Shown one piece after another: positions 26,668-37,295 of a DNA stretch of 64,000 nucleotides. The DNA comes from Mycoplasma iguanae (GTDB lineage: Bacteria > Bacillota_I > Bacilli_A > Mycoplasmatales > Metamycoplasmataceae), in NCBI RefSeq assembly GCF_024722375.1, contig NZ_CP102734.1:624440-688439 (forward strand). The letters are read 5' to 3'. Position 1 is the stretch's first letter. The number at the start of each line of letters is the position of its first letter. A program made the position numbers and the translations under genes. The notes beneath the pieces are model-generated. The model saw only the letters and a list, made by a program, of their open reading frames with translations, had not been told where the DNA came from and did no database searches.

Positions 26668-27166
26668 TACTTTCCTTTTCCAAATCTACAACTTCTGGAC
26701 TAAAAGCAATTTTTAATGTGTTTGTTTCTCTTGATGTATAAATAATAATCCCGTTAGTTACTTCAATGTAACGTTTTTCTTGTAACAGATAGTGTTCAAT
26801 GATATCGTTATAAGTTTCTAGATAATCTTCTTGATCTTCTAGTTTTCTAAAATTAACTGACTCAACGTTTGTTGTTTCTGCTTCGCTAATAATAGGGATA
26901 ATTTTGTCTCTACTAAAACGTAAATTTTTATTTCAACTAATTACAAATGATCTAAAAACTAAGTCCAATTGTTTTTCATAAGCTTTTTTGATTTTTCTAG
27001 ATAATTGCCGGAATTCATTTCCTTTATAAGAAGTATTTGTTTGTAAAGCTAAAGTTCCTCTTAATTGTGAAAAAGAAATAAAATTTTCTTTTTGAATAAG
27101 ATCATAATATTCATAAGTAGGTTTATCTTTCTTTGAATAATTCTGTTGTGATTTGTTTTTAAACAT
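26642..27166 (-). CDS. Unknown soluble protein of the F1-like ATPase locus
   Basis: 174 residues, Lys/Gln/Asn-rich N-terminus (FKNKSQQNYSKKDKPTYEY) then a compact mixed domain with VTNGIIIYTSRETNTLKIAF. No signal or membrane helix. It starts at ATG 27166 with a strong AAGGAGG, overlapping the membrane gene by 8 bases. The position matches the locus-specific bridging subunit known in M. mobile, but similarity cannot be judged by eye. Confidence 0.65.
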
Positions 27167-28622
27167 TTTGTCCTCCTTTTGCTGCACCTTTATTTTTAAA
27201 TAAAAGTTTTTTGAAATAGAATTTTATGATTTTTTGATTTTCTAAAACTATTAACAATAAACATGAAAATGTTATTGCAATAAGCACAACAATACCTAAC
27301 TGTAAATACAAAGGTAAAGAATAAATATTGATTGATAGATAATTTTTATTTACTAATAAATAATTGTTAAATCCAATAACAATTGACATTAATGAAATGG
27401 TTATAAAAATAATAGATAAAACATTCAATTGCCTTAAAGTTGTTTTTTCTTTTTGTCAAATAAATAGTAAAAAGTAAACAATAATTGAAGAAGCAAAATT
27501 GACTGCAATGATTTTGAAATTTTCACTTGTATTGACATTAAATAAACTATTGATTAAATTAGCAATTCAAATTAATAAAAGTATTCAATAAATTAAATAT
27601 TTATTTTTAAAAAATTTTCTAATTTTGAAGTTTCTTTTTGCTAAAAATTTTAATGTGATAATTGTTGTTAAAACAATTATGTTAATTGCTATAAAAATAT
27701 AAAGTGATAAGTAATTAGTTTCAATTCCAAATGTTGAATCTCAAGGAATAAATTCACCTGCTGCTTGTTTAACAAAAAAAGCAAAAGCTCCTAAAAAGAA
27801 AATTGATGACATTCAATAAAAAATTTCATTACTTTTAATTTTATTTTTAGTTACGTGAATATTGAATCAATATTCAAATGAAGAACTGATTAAACCAAAA
27901 ACTATTAATAGTAAAAATAGAAAAATAATAAATGCATTTTTAAATTCTCTAGCTCCTATTAAAAGTTCATTAAAAAACTTAATTAAAAAATTCTCATAAA
28001 AGCTATCTTTAATTGAAGCACTTCCAAATGCGATGATGGCAAAAAGTACATAAAAGACAACTAATCATAAGAATCTAAATATATAAGTTAAATATAAAGG
28101 TCAAATTACGTTTTTATCTAATGGATTGATTTTTTTCTGGATAACAAACATATGAATTGCATAAATTAAGTTAATGAAAAATAAAATTAACAAATTAAAA
28201 CTTAAATAAAAAACATTTTGTATTTCTTTTGTGTGGTATATAAAATAAATGACTATATTTGCTAATAAATAAGTAGAATAGACAAATAATCAAAAATATT
28301 TTGTTCTATCTTTGATTCATTTTTTTGTAATAATTGAAAAAATACCAAAAAATAAGAATAAGCAAGTTAGTATAAGAAAAGTAGATCTTGCAATAATTGT
28401 AAAATTTAAATATAAAGTTTGGTTACTTGTACTTTGAAATAATCTTTGAATACTGATTCCATCTTTTCAAAAGAAAAAATTTTCTAATGTCATCAATACT
28501 ACTAAAGTAAAAGCTAAATAAAATAATTTCATTAATCAAACTAAAAGCCTTTTTTTATTTCTTAAAAATGGAATTTTGAGGCTTTTATTTGGGTTTGATG
28601 TTTTTGTTGTGCTGATGTTCAT
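27159..28622 (-). CDS. Multi-spanning membrane protein of the F1-like ATPase locus (X0 part)
   Basis: 487 residues with about 12 hydrophobic helices and no family motif I know. It is the first gene of the nine-gene unit and likely the membrane base (X0) on which the F1-like head sits. The ATG lies seven bases after a TAAAAT -10 box without a ribosome binding site, so translation is probably leaderless. Confidence 0.75.
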
Positions 28623-28629
28623 AAAACAA

Positions 28630-28671
28630 ATTTTACTGCTTTAATTTGGGTTTTAACAAAAAAAAAAAAAA
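28630..28671 (-). promoter_or_regulatory. Promoter of the F1-like ATPase/MIB-MIP unit next to a T14 tract
   Basis: Minus strand: -10 TAAAAT (28630-28635), 18-base spacer, -35 TTGTTA (28654-28659), with the first bases of the -35 formed by the end of a run of 14 T (28658-28671). Slippage in this run would alter the sequence directly upstream of -35. The rest of the 28623-28812 gap shows only A+T-rich sequence. Confidence 0.5.
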
Positions 28672-28812
28672 GCCGAAAATCTGTTATTTTTTTGAATTTA
28701 TTAACACATTTAATAGTTAAAAAATCTTAGCAAAATCTGATATTTAAACTGTAATAATAAGCTTTTATTTAGTAAAATTTTAATATCTAGTTTAAGAAAA
28801 ATAAGGAAAGTT

Positions 28813-30521
28813 ATGGACATTAAAGAATTAAATAAAGTGCCTGAAAAGTATGGAGTTTATTGCTGAAAAAATAAATGAAATGAAATTATTTATGTTGGTA
28901 AAACTAATAATTTACGCAAAAGAATGCAGCAATATTTGCAAGGTAGAAAAAATTCATATAAAACAGATGCTTTAGTCAGAGACATAGAAAGTTTTGAATT
29001 TAATGTTTGTAACAATGAAAAAGAAGCCTTAATTTTAGAAAGACAATTTATTGAACAATTTCGTCCTATATATAATATAAAATTTTTAGATCATAAAAAT
29101 TATCCATATCTAATGATAAAATTAGACAAAAAAATTACTATTTCTGTTAAGTGAAATTTTAAAAATAAAATACAAAAAAATAATGTTTTTTTCTATGGCC
29201 CAATTCCAACTAGCAACTGAAAATCTTTAAAAGACTTTTTAGAAAGAGAAGCTTTTCATGAAAATGGTTTACCAATTAAAAATGAAAGTGCTCAATACTG
29301 AAAAGAAAAATTTGAAAAAATTAAAATAATGTTATCTCCTAAAAATGGTTCATATATAAAAGAATTAGAAAAAAAATACCTGCATGCTATAGAAATGCAA
29401 AATTTTGAAATAGCAAGAGATATAGATAACTGTATTAAACAATTAAAAAATATTCATGATGACCAAAGTGTAGAGTTAATAAATCAAAACAATTTAGATG
29501 TTGTTGCTCTTATTTCTAAAAACAATAAATTTTTTATTCAAATAAATTTTTACCGTGCTGGAAAATTAATCAGTAATTATAAATATACAAGTGATTTTAC
29601 TCAATATAATGAGGTTTATTTTTTAAACTATTTTTTAAATGACTTTTATAAAAATACCTTTATTCCTGATCAAATTGTTTTAGATTATAAATTTCATAAA
29701 AATGAATTTTTATTTGATTTTTAATTCCTCAACTAATATTTCCTCAAAAAGGTAAATTAAAAAAAGCTTTAAATTTGGCTTATTTAAATTTGGAAGAAAA
29801 TATAACTGAAATGCAAAATTCCTTTAATATTGAACAAACAAGAATTGCTTCAAATTTAGAAAAATTTAAAAAAATCACAAAAGTAGATAGTCTTTATAGA
29901 TTCGGAATTTTTGATAATTCTCATTTAGGAAATACTGATGTAGTTTCTAAACTTGTAGTTTTTGTGAATGGTAAAGAAAATACATCAGAAAATAGACAAT
30001 TTAAAATTGATGCGGAAGAAGACACAAGAAAAGCTGATGTTGCATATTTAGCTAAAGCTTTGAGAAAATGAGCATCATCTGATAATAGATTTGAATTAGA
30101 TACTTTAATTGTAGATGGGGGCATTGGTCATATTCATGAGGCTAAAAAAATATTAAGTGAATTTGCTATAAATATTCCTGTAATTGGCCTTGTTAAAAAT
30201 GACAAACATACAACAGAATATTTGATTGATGCAAATGAAAAAAAAGTTACAATCAAAGATCAAGTTTTATTAAATTATTTAAGATATATACAAGACTTAG
30301 TTGATAAAAAAGCTAAAAGTTTCCATCACAAAAGAAAAATACAAAATACTTTAGAAGGTACTCTTTCAAAAATTAAAGGTCTTAGTCCAGAAAAAGAAAA
30401 TCAATTAATAACATATTTTGGATCATATAGTGCAATATATAATGCTTCTATTGAAGAGTTGAATAAAATTGTTTCCAAAAGAATTGCAGAAGAAATCTAT
30501 AAAAAAATGAGAAAAGAATAA
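28813..30521 (+). pseudogene. uvrC: Excinuclease ABC subunit C, interrupted by a one-base frameshift
   Basis: The first segment (28813-29724, 303 residues) has the GIY-YIG nuclease (YGVYCWKN...IIYVGKTNNLRKR) and the UVR motif. The second (about 29723-30521, other frame) has the RNase-H-like incision domain (FGIFDNSHLG, IVDGGIGH) and the C-terminal helix-hairpin-helix. The break is at 29718-29724, where GATTTTTAATTCC has five T. Six T would restore LFDFLIPQLIFPQKGK through the junction. Together the parts give a full-length UvrC of about 569 residues. It is either a true loss of nucleotide excision repair or a homopolymer error in the sequence. AAGGAAAG precedes the ATG. Confidence 0.9.
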
Positions 30522-30561
30522 TTTATAGGTCTCTTTTATTTTTTACTTAAAGCTTTTAATT

Positions 30562-30567
30562 TATAAT
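30562..30567 (+). promoter_or_regulatory. serS -10 box, leaderless arrangement
   Basis: TATAAT ends nine bases before the serS ATG, and no ribosome binding site is present. Confidence 0.45.
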
Positions 30568-30576
30568 TTAAAAACT

Positions 30577-31866
30577 ATGTTAGATCTAAAAATAATTTTA
30601 AATGATGCAGAAAAAATCAAGCAAGTTTTAATTAATCGTGGCTGAGAAAAAAACAAGGCGAATTCTATAATTGAAAAAATATTTTTTCTAGGTAAAAATC
30701 GTAGTACATTAATGTTTCAACAACAAAATTTGCAAAATGAACTAAATACAAATTCTGCTTTAATTGGACAATATAAAAGTCAGAAAAAAAATACAGAAGA
30801 ATTAATGAAACAAATTAATCTTTTGAAAGAAAAACTTCAAAAGATTTCAATAGAAACAGAAAAAAATAATCAAGAATTAGAAGATCTTTTGCTTGAAATT
30901 CCTAATATTCCTACAATAGATACTCCTGTAGGGTTTTCCGAAGAAGATAATGTTGTAATTGAAAATTTTTGGGAATTAGAACAACCTATAATACCAAATC
31001 CCTTAACACACTATGAAATTGGTATAAATTTAGATATTTTAGATTTTAAAAGAGCTGTTAAAATGTCAGGCACTAGATTTGCTATTTTTAAAAATCAAGG
31101 CGCACAATTAGTGCGTGCACTTGCTTCATTCATGTTAGATTTTCATACTAAAAAAGGGTATAAAGAATTGACTGTTCCTACTATGGTAAAAACAGAAATG
31201 TTATATGGTACAGGACAACTTCCTAAATTTGGTCAAGATTCATATAGAATAGAAAATCAAGATATGTGAATGATTGCTACTTCTGAAATTCCTGTTACTA
31301 ATTATTATAATAATGAAATTGTTGATCTTTCTATTCCTCAAAAATTTACAGCTTATACAAGATGTTATAGATCAGAAGCTGGAAGCGGTGGAAAAGATAC
31401 AAAAGGTTTAATTAGATCACATGAATTTCACAAAGTAGAACTTGTGAAAATTGTTTCACAAGAAGAATCATATGCAGAATATCTAAAAACTGTTGAAGAT
31501 GCTAAAGATATTTTGAAAGCTTTAAAAATTCCTTTTCAAGCCGTACAATTGTGTACGGGAGATCTGGGATTTAGTTCACAAAAAACAATTGACTTAGAAT
31601 TATGGCTTCCCTCAGAAAACAAATACAGAGAAACATCTTCTGTTTCTATTTTTGGTGATTTTCAAGCTAGAAGGGCTAAAATTAGATATCGTGATGCTCA
31701 AGGAAAAACAAAATATGCACACACAATTAATGGTTCTGGTTTAGCAATTGATCGTGTAATTGCTGCGCTTTTAGAAATCTACCAAAACCAAGATGGAACA
31801 ATTACTATTCCTTCTGTATTGGTTCCTTACATGGGTGGCAAAACTAAAATTGAAAAAAATAATTAG
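30577..31866 (+). CDS. serS: Seryl-tRNA synthetase
   Basis: 429 residues. The N-terminal coiled-coil arm (about 30-100) binds tRNA. The class II catalytic core follows with [44 protein letters not shown] (motif 2 region) and [16 protein letters not shown] (motif 3). Length is normal. It is followed after 12 bases by three small membrane protein genes in the same direction. Confidence 0.96.
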
Positions 31867-31878
31867 AAAAGAGCTTTT

Positions 31879-32370
31879 ATGTTCACTCCCTCTAAAAAAA
31901 TAGTATATTTTATCGAAAGAAAAATTAATCGTTTATATAAGTTAAGAAAAATATCAGTTATTTCAGAAATTATTATTAATATTTTTATTATTTTAATAAA
32001 TTTAACATCTATTGGTTTAGCTATTTATATTCTAGATGTTGAAATTTCCAAATTGGATTGAAGTCAAAAAATTACTGACAAAATATTTTTTGAAGAACTA
32101 GGAATGTCAGGAATTTTTGCAGGTCTGATTATTATTTTGTTTATTTTTACAATGTTTTTCACTTTTTATAAAAAGTTCAATAATTACAGAAAATACCGTG
32201 CAATTTTTAAAAAAATTGAGTATTATATTGTGAAATTTAAAAATGTTAAAGAATATACTTTAGAAAATCTACAAGATGATTTAGATAAAATTGAACAAGA
32301 AATACTTGTCAGAAATAAATTTAGTTGAAAATCTTTAATCACTGATCTTTTAATAGCAAAGGTGAATTAA
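31879..32370 (+). CDS. Small two-helix membrane protein, SLATT/DUF4231-like, first of three
   Basis: 163 residues: basic N-terminus, membrane helix near residues 28-50 (IIINIFIILINLTSIGLAIYI), a 25-residue loop, a second helix (GIFAGLIIILFIFTMFFTF), then YKKFNNYRKYRAIFKKIEYY and a charged helix. The layout is that of SLATT-type proteins (two helices plus C-terminal helix). The stop overlaps the next ATG (TAATG). AAAAGAG precedes the start. Confidence 0.65.
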
Positions 32371-32846
32371 TGATAATAGATAATAAACCTTCAGTAATAG
32401 TAAAGAAAAAACTTCTAAGGTATCGCACTAATTTCTTGCGTTATAAATTTGGATACTATACATTAAATTTTTTAAGTTTCATTTTAATTTTTATTTCTGG
32501 TATTTTAACTACATTTTTTTTAGCAGGAATAACAGATAAAAAAGAAGTACTGCCCGAAATTTTTCAAAGTAGTGAATTCAGACAAAACTTTTTAATTTTT
32601 ACAACTAGCATTACTGCAATAACCTCTTTGTTTACTTCACTAACTTCTGTTTTTGTAATGAAAGATCGTTATATAAGATATATGAAAATGAAACACATGT
32701 TAGAGTTAGAAATTGCCTTGTATGATGCTAAAAAAGGTATTTATAAATTAGGATCAAATAATGATTTTTTATTATATGAAAGATCAATTCAAATTTCTGA
32801 ATTGGCTAGTTCTAATATTAATAAAAAGAATGGAAATATTTCATAA
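32370..32846 (+). CDS. DUF4231/SLATT-like two-helix membrane protein, second of three
   Basis: 158 residues. Helix 1 (TLNFLSFILIFISGILTTFFLAG) and helix 2 (FTTSITAITSLFTSLTSVFVM) are followed by KDRYIRYMKMKHMLELEIALYD, which resembles the EKWxxYRxxxExLKxExxLY stretch of DUF4231. In other bacteria SLATT-family proteins are predicted pore-forming effectors tied to nucleotide-sensing defence systems. Start and stop overlap both neighbours, so the three are translated as a set. Confidence 0.7.
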   Translation: MIIDNKPSVIVKKKLLRYRTNFLRYKFGYYTLNFLSFILIFISGILTTFFLAGITDKKEVLPEIFQSSEFRQNFLIFTTSITAITSLFTSLTSVFVMKDRYIRYMKMKHMLELEIALYDAKKGIYKLGSNNDFLLYERSIQISELASSNINKKNGNIS

Positions 32847-33409
32847 TGAAAGATAAGAAAAACAAAAAAGAAAAAAATGACTTAAATTTAGAAATAGTAA
32901 ATAAAATAGATATCGATGATTTATATACTTTTTTTAAACCACTTCCTGATGATAAAACTCCAAAAATTTATTTAGATCCTAAGAAAAAAGTTTTTGCAAA
33001 AGATAAATTAAAAAACATAAAATCACAAAAAGAAACATTGGAAAAAGCAACAAAAGCTTGAAAACATTACAAGAAAAAATATTGAAGATCTTATGGTTTA
33101 TTTGTTTCGATGAATGTTTTAATAATAATTATTTCAACACTAATGATTATTTTAAACTTATATTCATTAAGGTGAAATACATCTAAAGAACAATATATGA
33201 TTTGATTTTTTATTGCTATAGCCATAGGTTCTTTAATTATTACTTTATTAACTTCCATTTCTGCTTTTATGTCCTTTTCAACAAAAAATGAAATATATCT
33301 TAATAATATTCGTTTTTTAAAGAAAAAGTTAGAACAATACAAACATGAACCAATAGAAGATTTACATAGTTTTATTAGCGAAGTAGGAGCTGTAGATACA
33401 GATTTTTAA
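32846..33409 (+). CDS. SLATT-like membrane protein with a charged N-terminal tail, third of three
   Basis: 187 residues. The first 70 are highly charged (many Lys/Asp) and soluble, then KHYKKKYWRSYG leads into helix 1 (VLIIIISTLMIILNLYSL), a loop, helix 2 (FIAIAIGSLIITLLTSISAF), and FLKKKLEQYKHE. The topology is the same as the two preceding genes with an added cytoplasmic tail. A strong terminator ends the unit. Confidence 0.65.
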
Positions 33410-33439
33410 AACTCATTATAATATTTAATGCGATGATCA

Positions 33440-33490
33440 TTTAAAGAATCCTTTAATTTTTTATAATCAAAGGATTCTTTAAATTTTTCT
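33440..33490 (+). terminator. Strong terminator after the SLATT-like trio
   Basis: A perfect 15-bp inverted repeat (TTTAAAGAATCCTTT / AAAGGATTCTTTAAA) with a 14-base loop and TTTTTCTTTT after it. Confidence 0.85.
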
Positions 33491-33540
33491 TTTCTAAAGG
33501 GTAATTTTTATAAGTAAAATTGGTTTATAATTCTTTAGAT

Positions 33541-34344
33541 ATGATAAAAAAATTTACTTCAACTTTAGAAATAGATCCAAAAAATGGAACTGTGGTTAAA
33601 AAGTCTACTAATATAAAATTAATAGAGAATCAATTCGCATGATTTTCTAATATTGTTAAATTAAATCCTGCTTTTAGCAAAATGATTCCTGCTTTTAGTA
33701 ATTTCTCTAAAAGCACAAGAAGTGCAAAATATGAAATGGAATATATTCCCGCAAAGTCTTTAGCTAAAATTTTTATCGATGATAATTTGGATTTAGAAAA
33801 TTGAAAAATTATTTTGAAAAATATTTTAAAAGGTTTAAAATATTTTCAAAAATTTCCTGCAATTCGTTATGATAATTTAAGTTCTAAAAAAGAATTATAT
33901 TTGACCAAAACACAAGAAACTATAAATGAAATAAGAGAAAGTACATTTTTTAAAAATACTTTAAAATATGCTTCAATTAATGTAAATGATGTTTCTTGTT
34001 CTAATTTTATTTTTTTGGAACAAAAAATTATCAGTGAAATAAAAAAGAAGTTTTTATTAACTCCAGATAAAGCGATTTTAGCACACGGAAATTTAGTTCT
34101 AGATAATATTTTATTTGAATCTGTAGAGTATTTAAAAATGATTAATCCATTAGGTTTTTATCATAAACAAACCATTTATGGGCCTCAAATTTATGACTTT
34201 GCAAAGTTATCTTCCAGCATTAGATCCAAAATTGATTTTATTTTTCATGATAAATTTATAGTTAAACAAAATGGTAGCAATTTTGAACTAAATTTTAATA
34301 TAGCAAATTTAGATAAATTTTTAAAAATAGAAAAATTTTTATAA
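33541..34344 (+). CDS. Kinase-like (APH/choline-kinase fold) protein lacking catalytic aspartates
   Basis: 267 residues. The C-terminal half carries the brenner-type motif as ILAHGNLVLDNILF, followed by LKMINPLGFY and the QIYDFAKLSSSI segment. In active relatives these read HGDLxxxNIL and xIDPRG, and the tail YDLAKL is conserved. Asn replaces both the catalytic base Asp and the metal-binding Asp, so phosphotransfer is doubtful. TATAAT ends seven bases before the ATG, without a ribosome binding site. A 55-codon frame follows three bases later. Confidence 0.65.
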
Positions 34345-34346
34345 AA

Positions 34347-34514
34347 ATGGTTATTAATAATTTTCAAATTTCTGAAGAAAATTTGTTCTTTATTGAAATA
34401 CTTTCTTTAATCCATAATTTTTCTAAACTCGAAGAAAACGAAGAAAGACAAAAAGCTTTATTACTATTAATTATTTTAAGAACTAATCAGTATTTTAAAA
34501 AACAAAAAGCGTAA
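34347..34514 (+). CDS. Small hypothetical protein (55 residues)
   Basis: Starts three bases after the kinase-like stop and ends inside the terminator at 34504-34544. The sequence is helical and mixed charge (KLEENEERQKALLLLIILRT). No recognised family and no separate ribosome binding site. Its position suggests coupling to the kinase-like gene. Confidence 0.5.
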   Translation: MVINNFQISEENLFFIEILSLIHNFSKLEENEERQKALLLLIILRTNQYFKKQKA

Positions 34515-34548
34515 AAACTAAATATATAGAGTTTTACGCTTTTTGTTT
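34504..34548. terminator. Terminator between the kinase-like unit and the chromate transporter
   Basis: AAAAAGCGTAAAA / TTTTACGCTTTTT, 13 bp. T or A runs on both sides allow action on both strands. Confidence 0.8.
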
Positions 34549-34556
34549 ACAGTTTT

Positions 34557-35210
34557 CTAAATTCAAGGTTGAAAAATAATCAAGGTGAAAATGATGGAAC
34601 CTGCAAAAAGATAAAAAAGTGAAAAGTTCTTTTTGTATAAAATAAAAGAACAAATTATGTTGATCGGCGCTCAAATTAATAGAGCAATAAATCTTCAATT
34701 TGTAAAAAAAGTATTTTTATCGCTTTCAGTTAAAACTATATATCCATTTGAATCATTAAAGGAAATTTGTGGAATTATTACGCTTATAAATAATTGAATC
34801 CCTAAAGCGATCATAATTCCTGCAATAGCAGGTTTTGTATATTTTATAATTCTTTTTAATATTATTGAATTAGCTGTTTTTTGCATAAATTTTGTTGCTA
34901 AAACCAATAAAAATATAGAAGGCAAAACAAAAACTAAATAAGTAGCAAAAACTAATATTCAAGCATATCATTCCCCTTGAGCAATTAATCATCCTGTTAA
35001 AAATCCTAATTTAGTGGAAACCACTCCAGGAGTTGAATTACTTACTGTTATGACAGTTTCTATTTCTTCAGCACTGATTTTTACTCCAAAATTATTAGAT
35101 AACATTTCTCAAAAAGATTTAAAGAGAGGAATAAAAATTTGACCGCCGCCAAAAACAACTAAGCCTATAAAAATTAAGGATATAAAAGAAAAAAGAAGTG
35201 TTAGAATCAT
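34557..35210 (-). CDS. Chromate transporter family (CHR) subunit, second half
   Basis: 217 residues, mostly hydrophobic. The N-terminal FGGGQIFIPLF and the VSNSTPGVVSTKLG segment match the CHR domain GGG and PGP-type motifs (here TPGV instead of PGP). Bacterial short-chain CHR proteins work as pairs, and the partner is encoded just upstream (35214-35789) three bases away. The physiological substrate in mycoplasmas is unknown and chromate is only the family name. Confidence 0.85.
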
Positions 35211-35213
35211 TAG

Positions 35214-35789
35214 TTATTTCCTTCTCTCTTTTCTTTTATAAATTACAAAATAATGGAATAAAATTCCTAATATTACAATAATAATTGGGATAGAGGAAAT
35301 ATTTCAAGGGTTGGGAACAAAAATTATAAAAATGCAAGTAAAAACAAATAAAGATAATCATCTTACAATCGAAAGTTCCTTATGGCTCATTTTTATATAT
35401 CTGTATCCAAAAGCAATAATAACTCCTATAATCGAAGAAATTACTCCGACATTAATTACATAAATATATTCTTTTGGTAAATAATTAAATGAAATAATAA
35501 TTGCTAAAGTAAAAAATAAACTAGGTAAAATTCCTAATAAAGTTACAAGCATTCCTTTCCATTTTCCTAATAAATTAATCGAAATATACGCAATAATTTC
35601 CACTACAGAAGGACCGGGTAAAACATTTACAATTAATATTCCTTCTTCCAAAGTTTTTTTATCCATTCATTTATAACGTGTTACAGCATATTTTTCAATT
35701 ATCGGCATTAAAGCATTACCACCACCAAAACCTAAAAATGTTACTTTTAAAATAAAAACAAAAACGTTCCAAAAATTAGCTTTTTTCAT
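35214..35789 (-). CDS. Chromate transporter family (CHR) subunit, first half
   Basis: 191 residues with LGFGGGNALMPIIEKYAV near the start and NVLPGPSVVEIIAYI, the characteristic LPGP motif. Six or so membrane helices. TATAAT lies on the minus strand at 35830-35835, and CTGGGAGA precedes the ATG. Divergent from asnS. Confidence 0.85.
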
Positions 35790-35928
35790 TATCTCCCAGT
35801 TGTAATTTCCTATTGTTTTTCAGCACTCTATTATAATAAAAGGCTTTTTTTTGATAAAATTAAATAATTATATTTAACTATAAATTTTATTATTTTTCAT
35901 ATATTTTATTTTTATTTAGGGAGAAAAA

Positions 35929-37278
35929 ATGTTAACGATCAAAAATATATTAAACAAGTGTGAAGATTTACATGAAAAAAAGATTTTTCTTCAATCATGA
36001 ATAACTTCAAACAGGGGGAATCTTAACATTAAATTCTTAACACTAAATGATGGTTCAACTGTAGATGATCTACAAGTTGTACTAAAAAAGGAAAATATTG
36101 ACTTAAAAGAAGTTGATAATGCAAACATAGGTGCAGCTGTTGCTGTTGAAGGAACCTTAATTTATACACCAAAAAATAAACAATTAATCGAACTGCATGC
36201 AACATCATTTGAATTATTAAAAAATACCGATGAAGATTATCCCATCCAAAAAAAAGAAATTTCTTTAGAAACATTACGTGAAATTCCTCATTTAAGACAT
36301 CGAACATCTTTAATAAAATGTGTTATGTTAATTCGTTCAACATTAGCATTACAAATTCACGCTTTTTTTAATAAACAAGGTTTCATGTATTTCCACTCAC
36401 CAATTATTACTTCAAATGATGGTGAAGGTGCAGGAGAAACTTTTTTGGTATCTTCTGAACATGAAAAAAACTTTTTTGGTAATGTCAAAGCAACCTTGGG
36501 TGTTACAGGTCAATTGCATGGTGAATCATATGCAATTGGTTTCAATAAAATTTACACTTTTGGTCCAACGTTTAGGGCAGAAAATTCACACACAAAAAGG
36601 CATGCTGCAGAATTTTGAATGATAGAACCTGAAGTTGCCTTTTACTCACTAAAAGACACTGTCTATTTAGCAGATCAAATGTTAAAAGAAGTTATCTCTA
36701 ATACATTAGAAATAAATGAAAAAGAATTTGATTATTTGGAAAAAAAATTGCAATTAAACATCCGGGAAAATTTAAGGAAATTTTTAAACAATGAAATTGC
36801 TATTCTGGATTACAGAGATGCAATTAAAAAATTACAAGAAGTAAAACACATTTTTGAAAACCAAGATATTGAATTTGGTTTAGATCTTGGAACAGAACAT
36901 GAAAAATATCTAGCTGAAGAATTATTTAATGGCCCTGTGGCAGTTATTAATTATCCTAAAGCTTTTAAAGCATTTTATATGCATCAAAATGATGATAATG
37001 AAACAGTTGCAGCCTTTGATTTATTAGTTCCAGGAATTGGTGAATTAATAGGTGGAAGCAGAAGAGAAGCCAGATATGAAAAATTACTACAAAGGGTTGA
37101 GGAACTAAAAATAAATGTTGAAGAACTAAAATGATACCTAGATCTTAGAAGATTTGGGGATTCAGGTTCAGCCGGATTTGGATTAGGTTTTGAGAGGTTG
37201 GTAATGTTTGTAACAGGAATAGATAATATTCGTGATTCAATTCCATACCCAAGAACTACAAATAACTTAAAAATGTAA
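35929..37278 (+). CDS. asnS: Asparaginyl-tRNA synthetase
   Basis: 449 residues. An N-terminal OB-fold for anticodon binding is followed by the class IIb core: [16 protein letters not shown], the [21 protein letters not shown] motif 2 region, and [15 protein letters not shown] as motif 3. AsnRS is favoured over AspRS and LysRS by HLRHRT, the EGAGETF segment and the IPYPRTTN ending. AGGGAG precedes the ATG. First gene of a plus-strand run that reaches the helicase. Confidence 0.95.
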
Positions 37279-37295
37279 TATTGAAAGGCTACTAA

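Noticed and set aside
29716..29726. Programmed -1 frameshifting as an explanation for the uvrC break.
   Set aside because: The site (TTTTTAA) does not form a proper X-XXY-YYZ slippery heptamer, and I see no downstream stem or pseudoknot.
36029..36307. A 92-codon minus-strand frame.
   Set aside because: It lies fully inside asnS on the opposite strand, is low-complexity and has no ribosome binding site.
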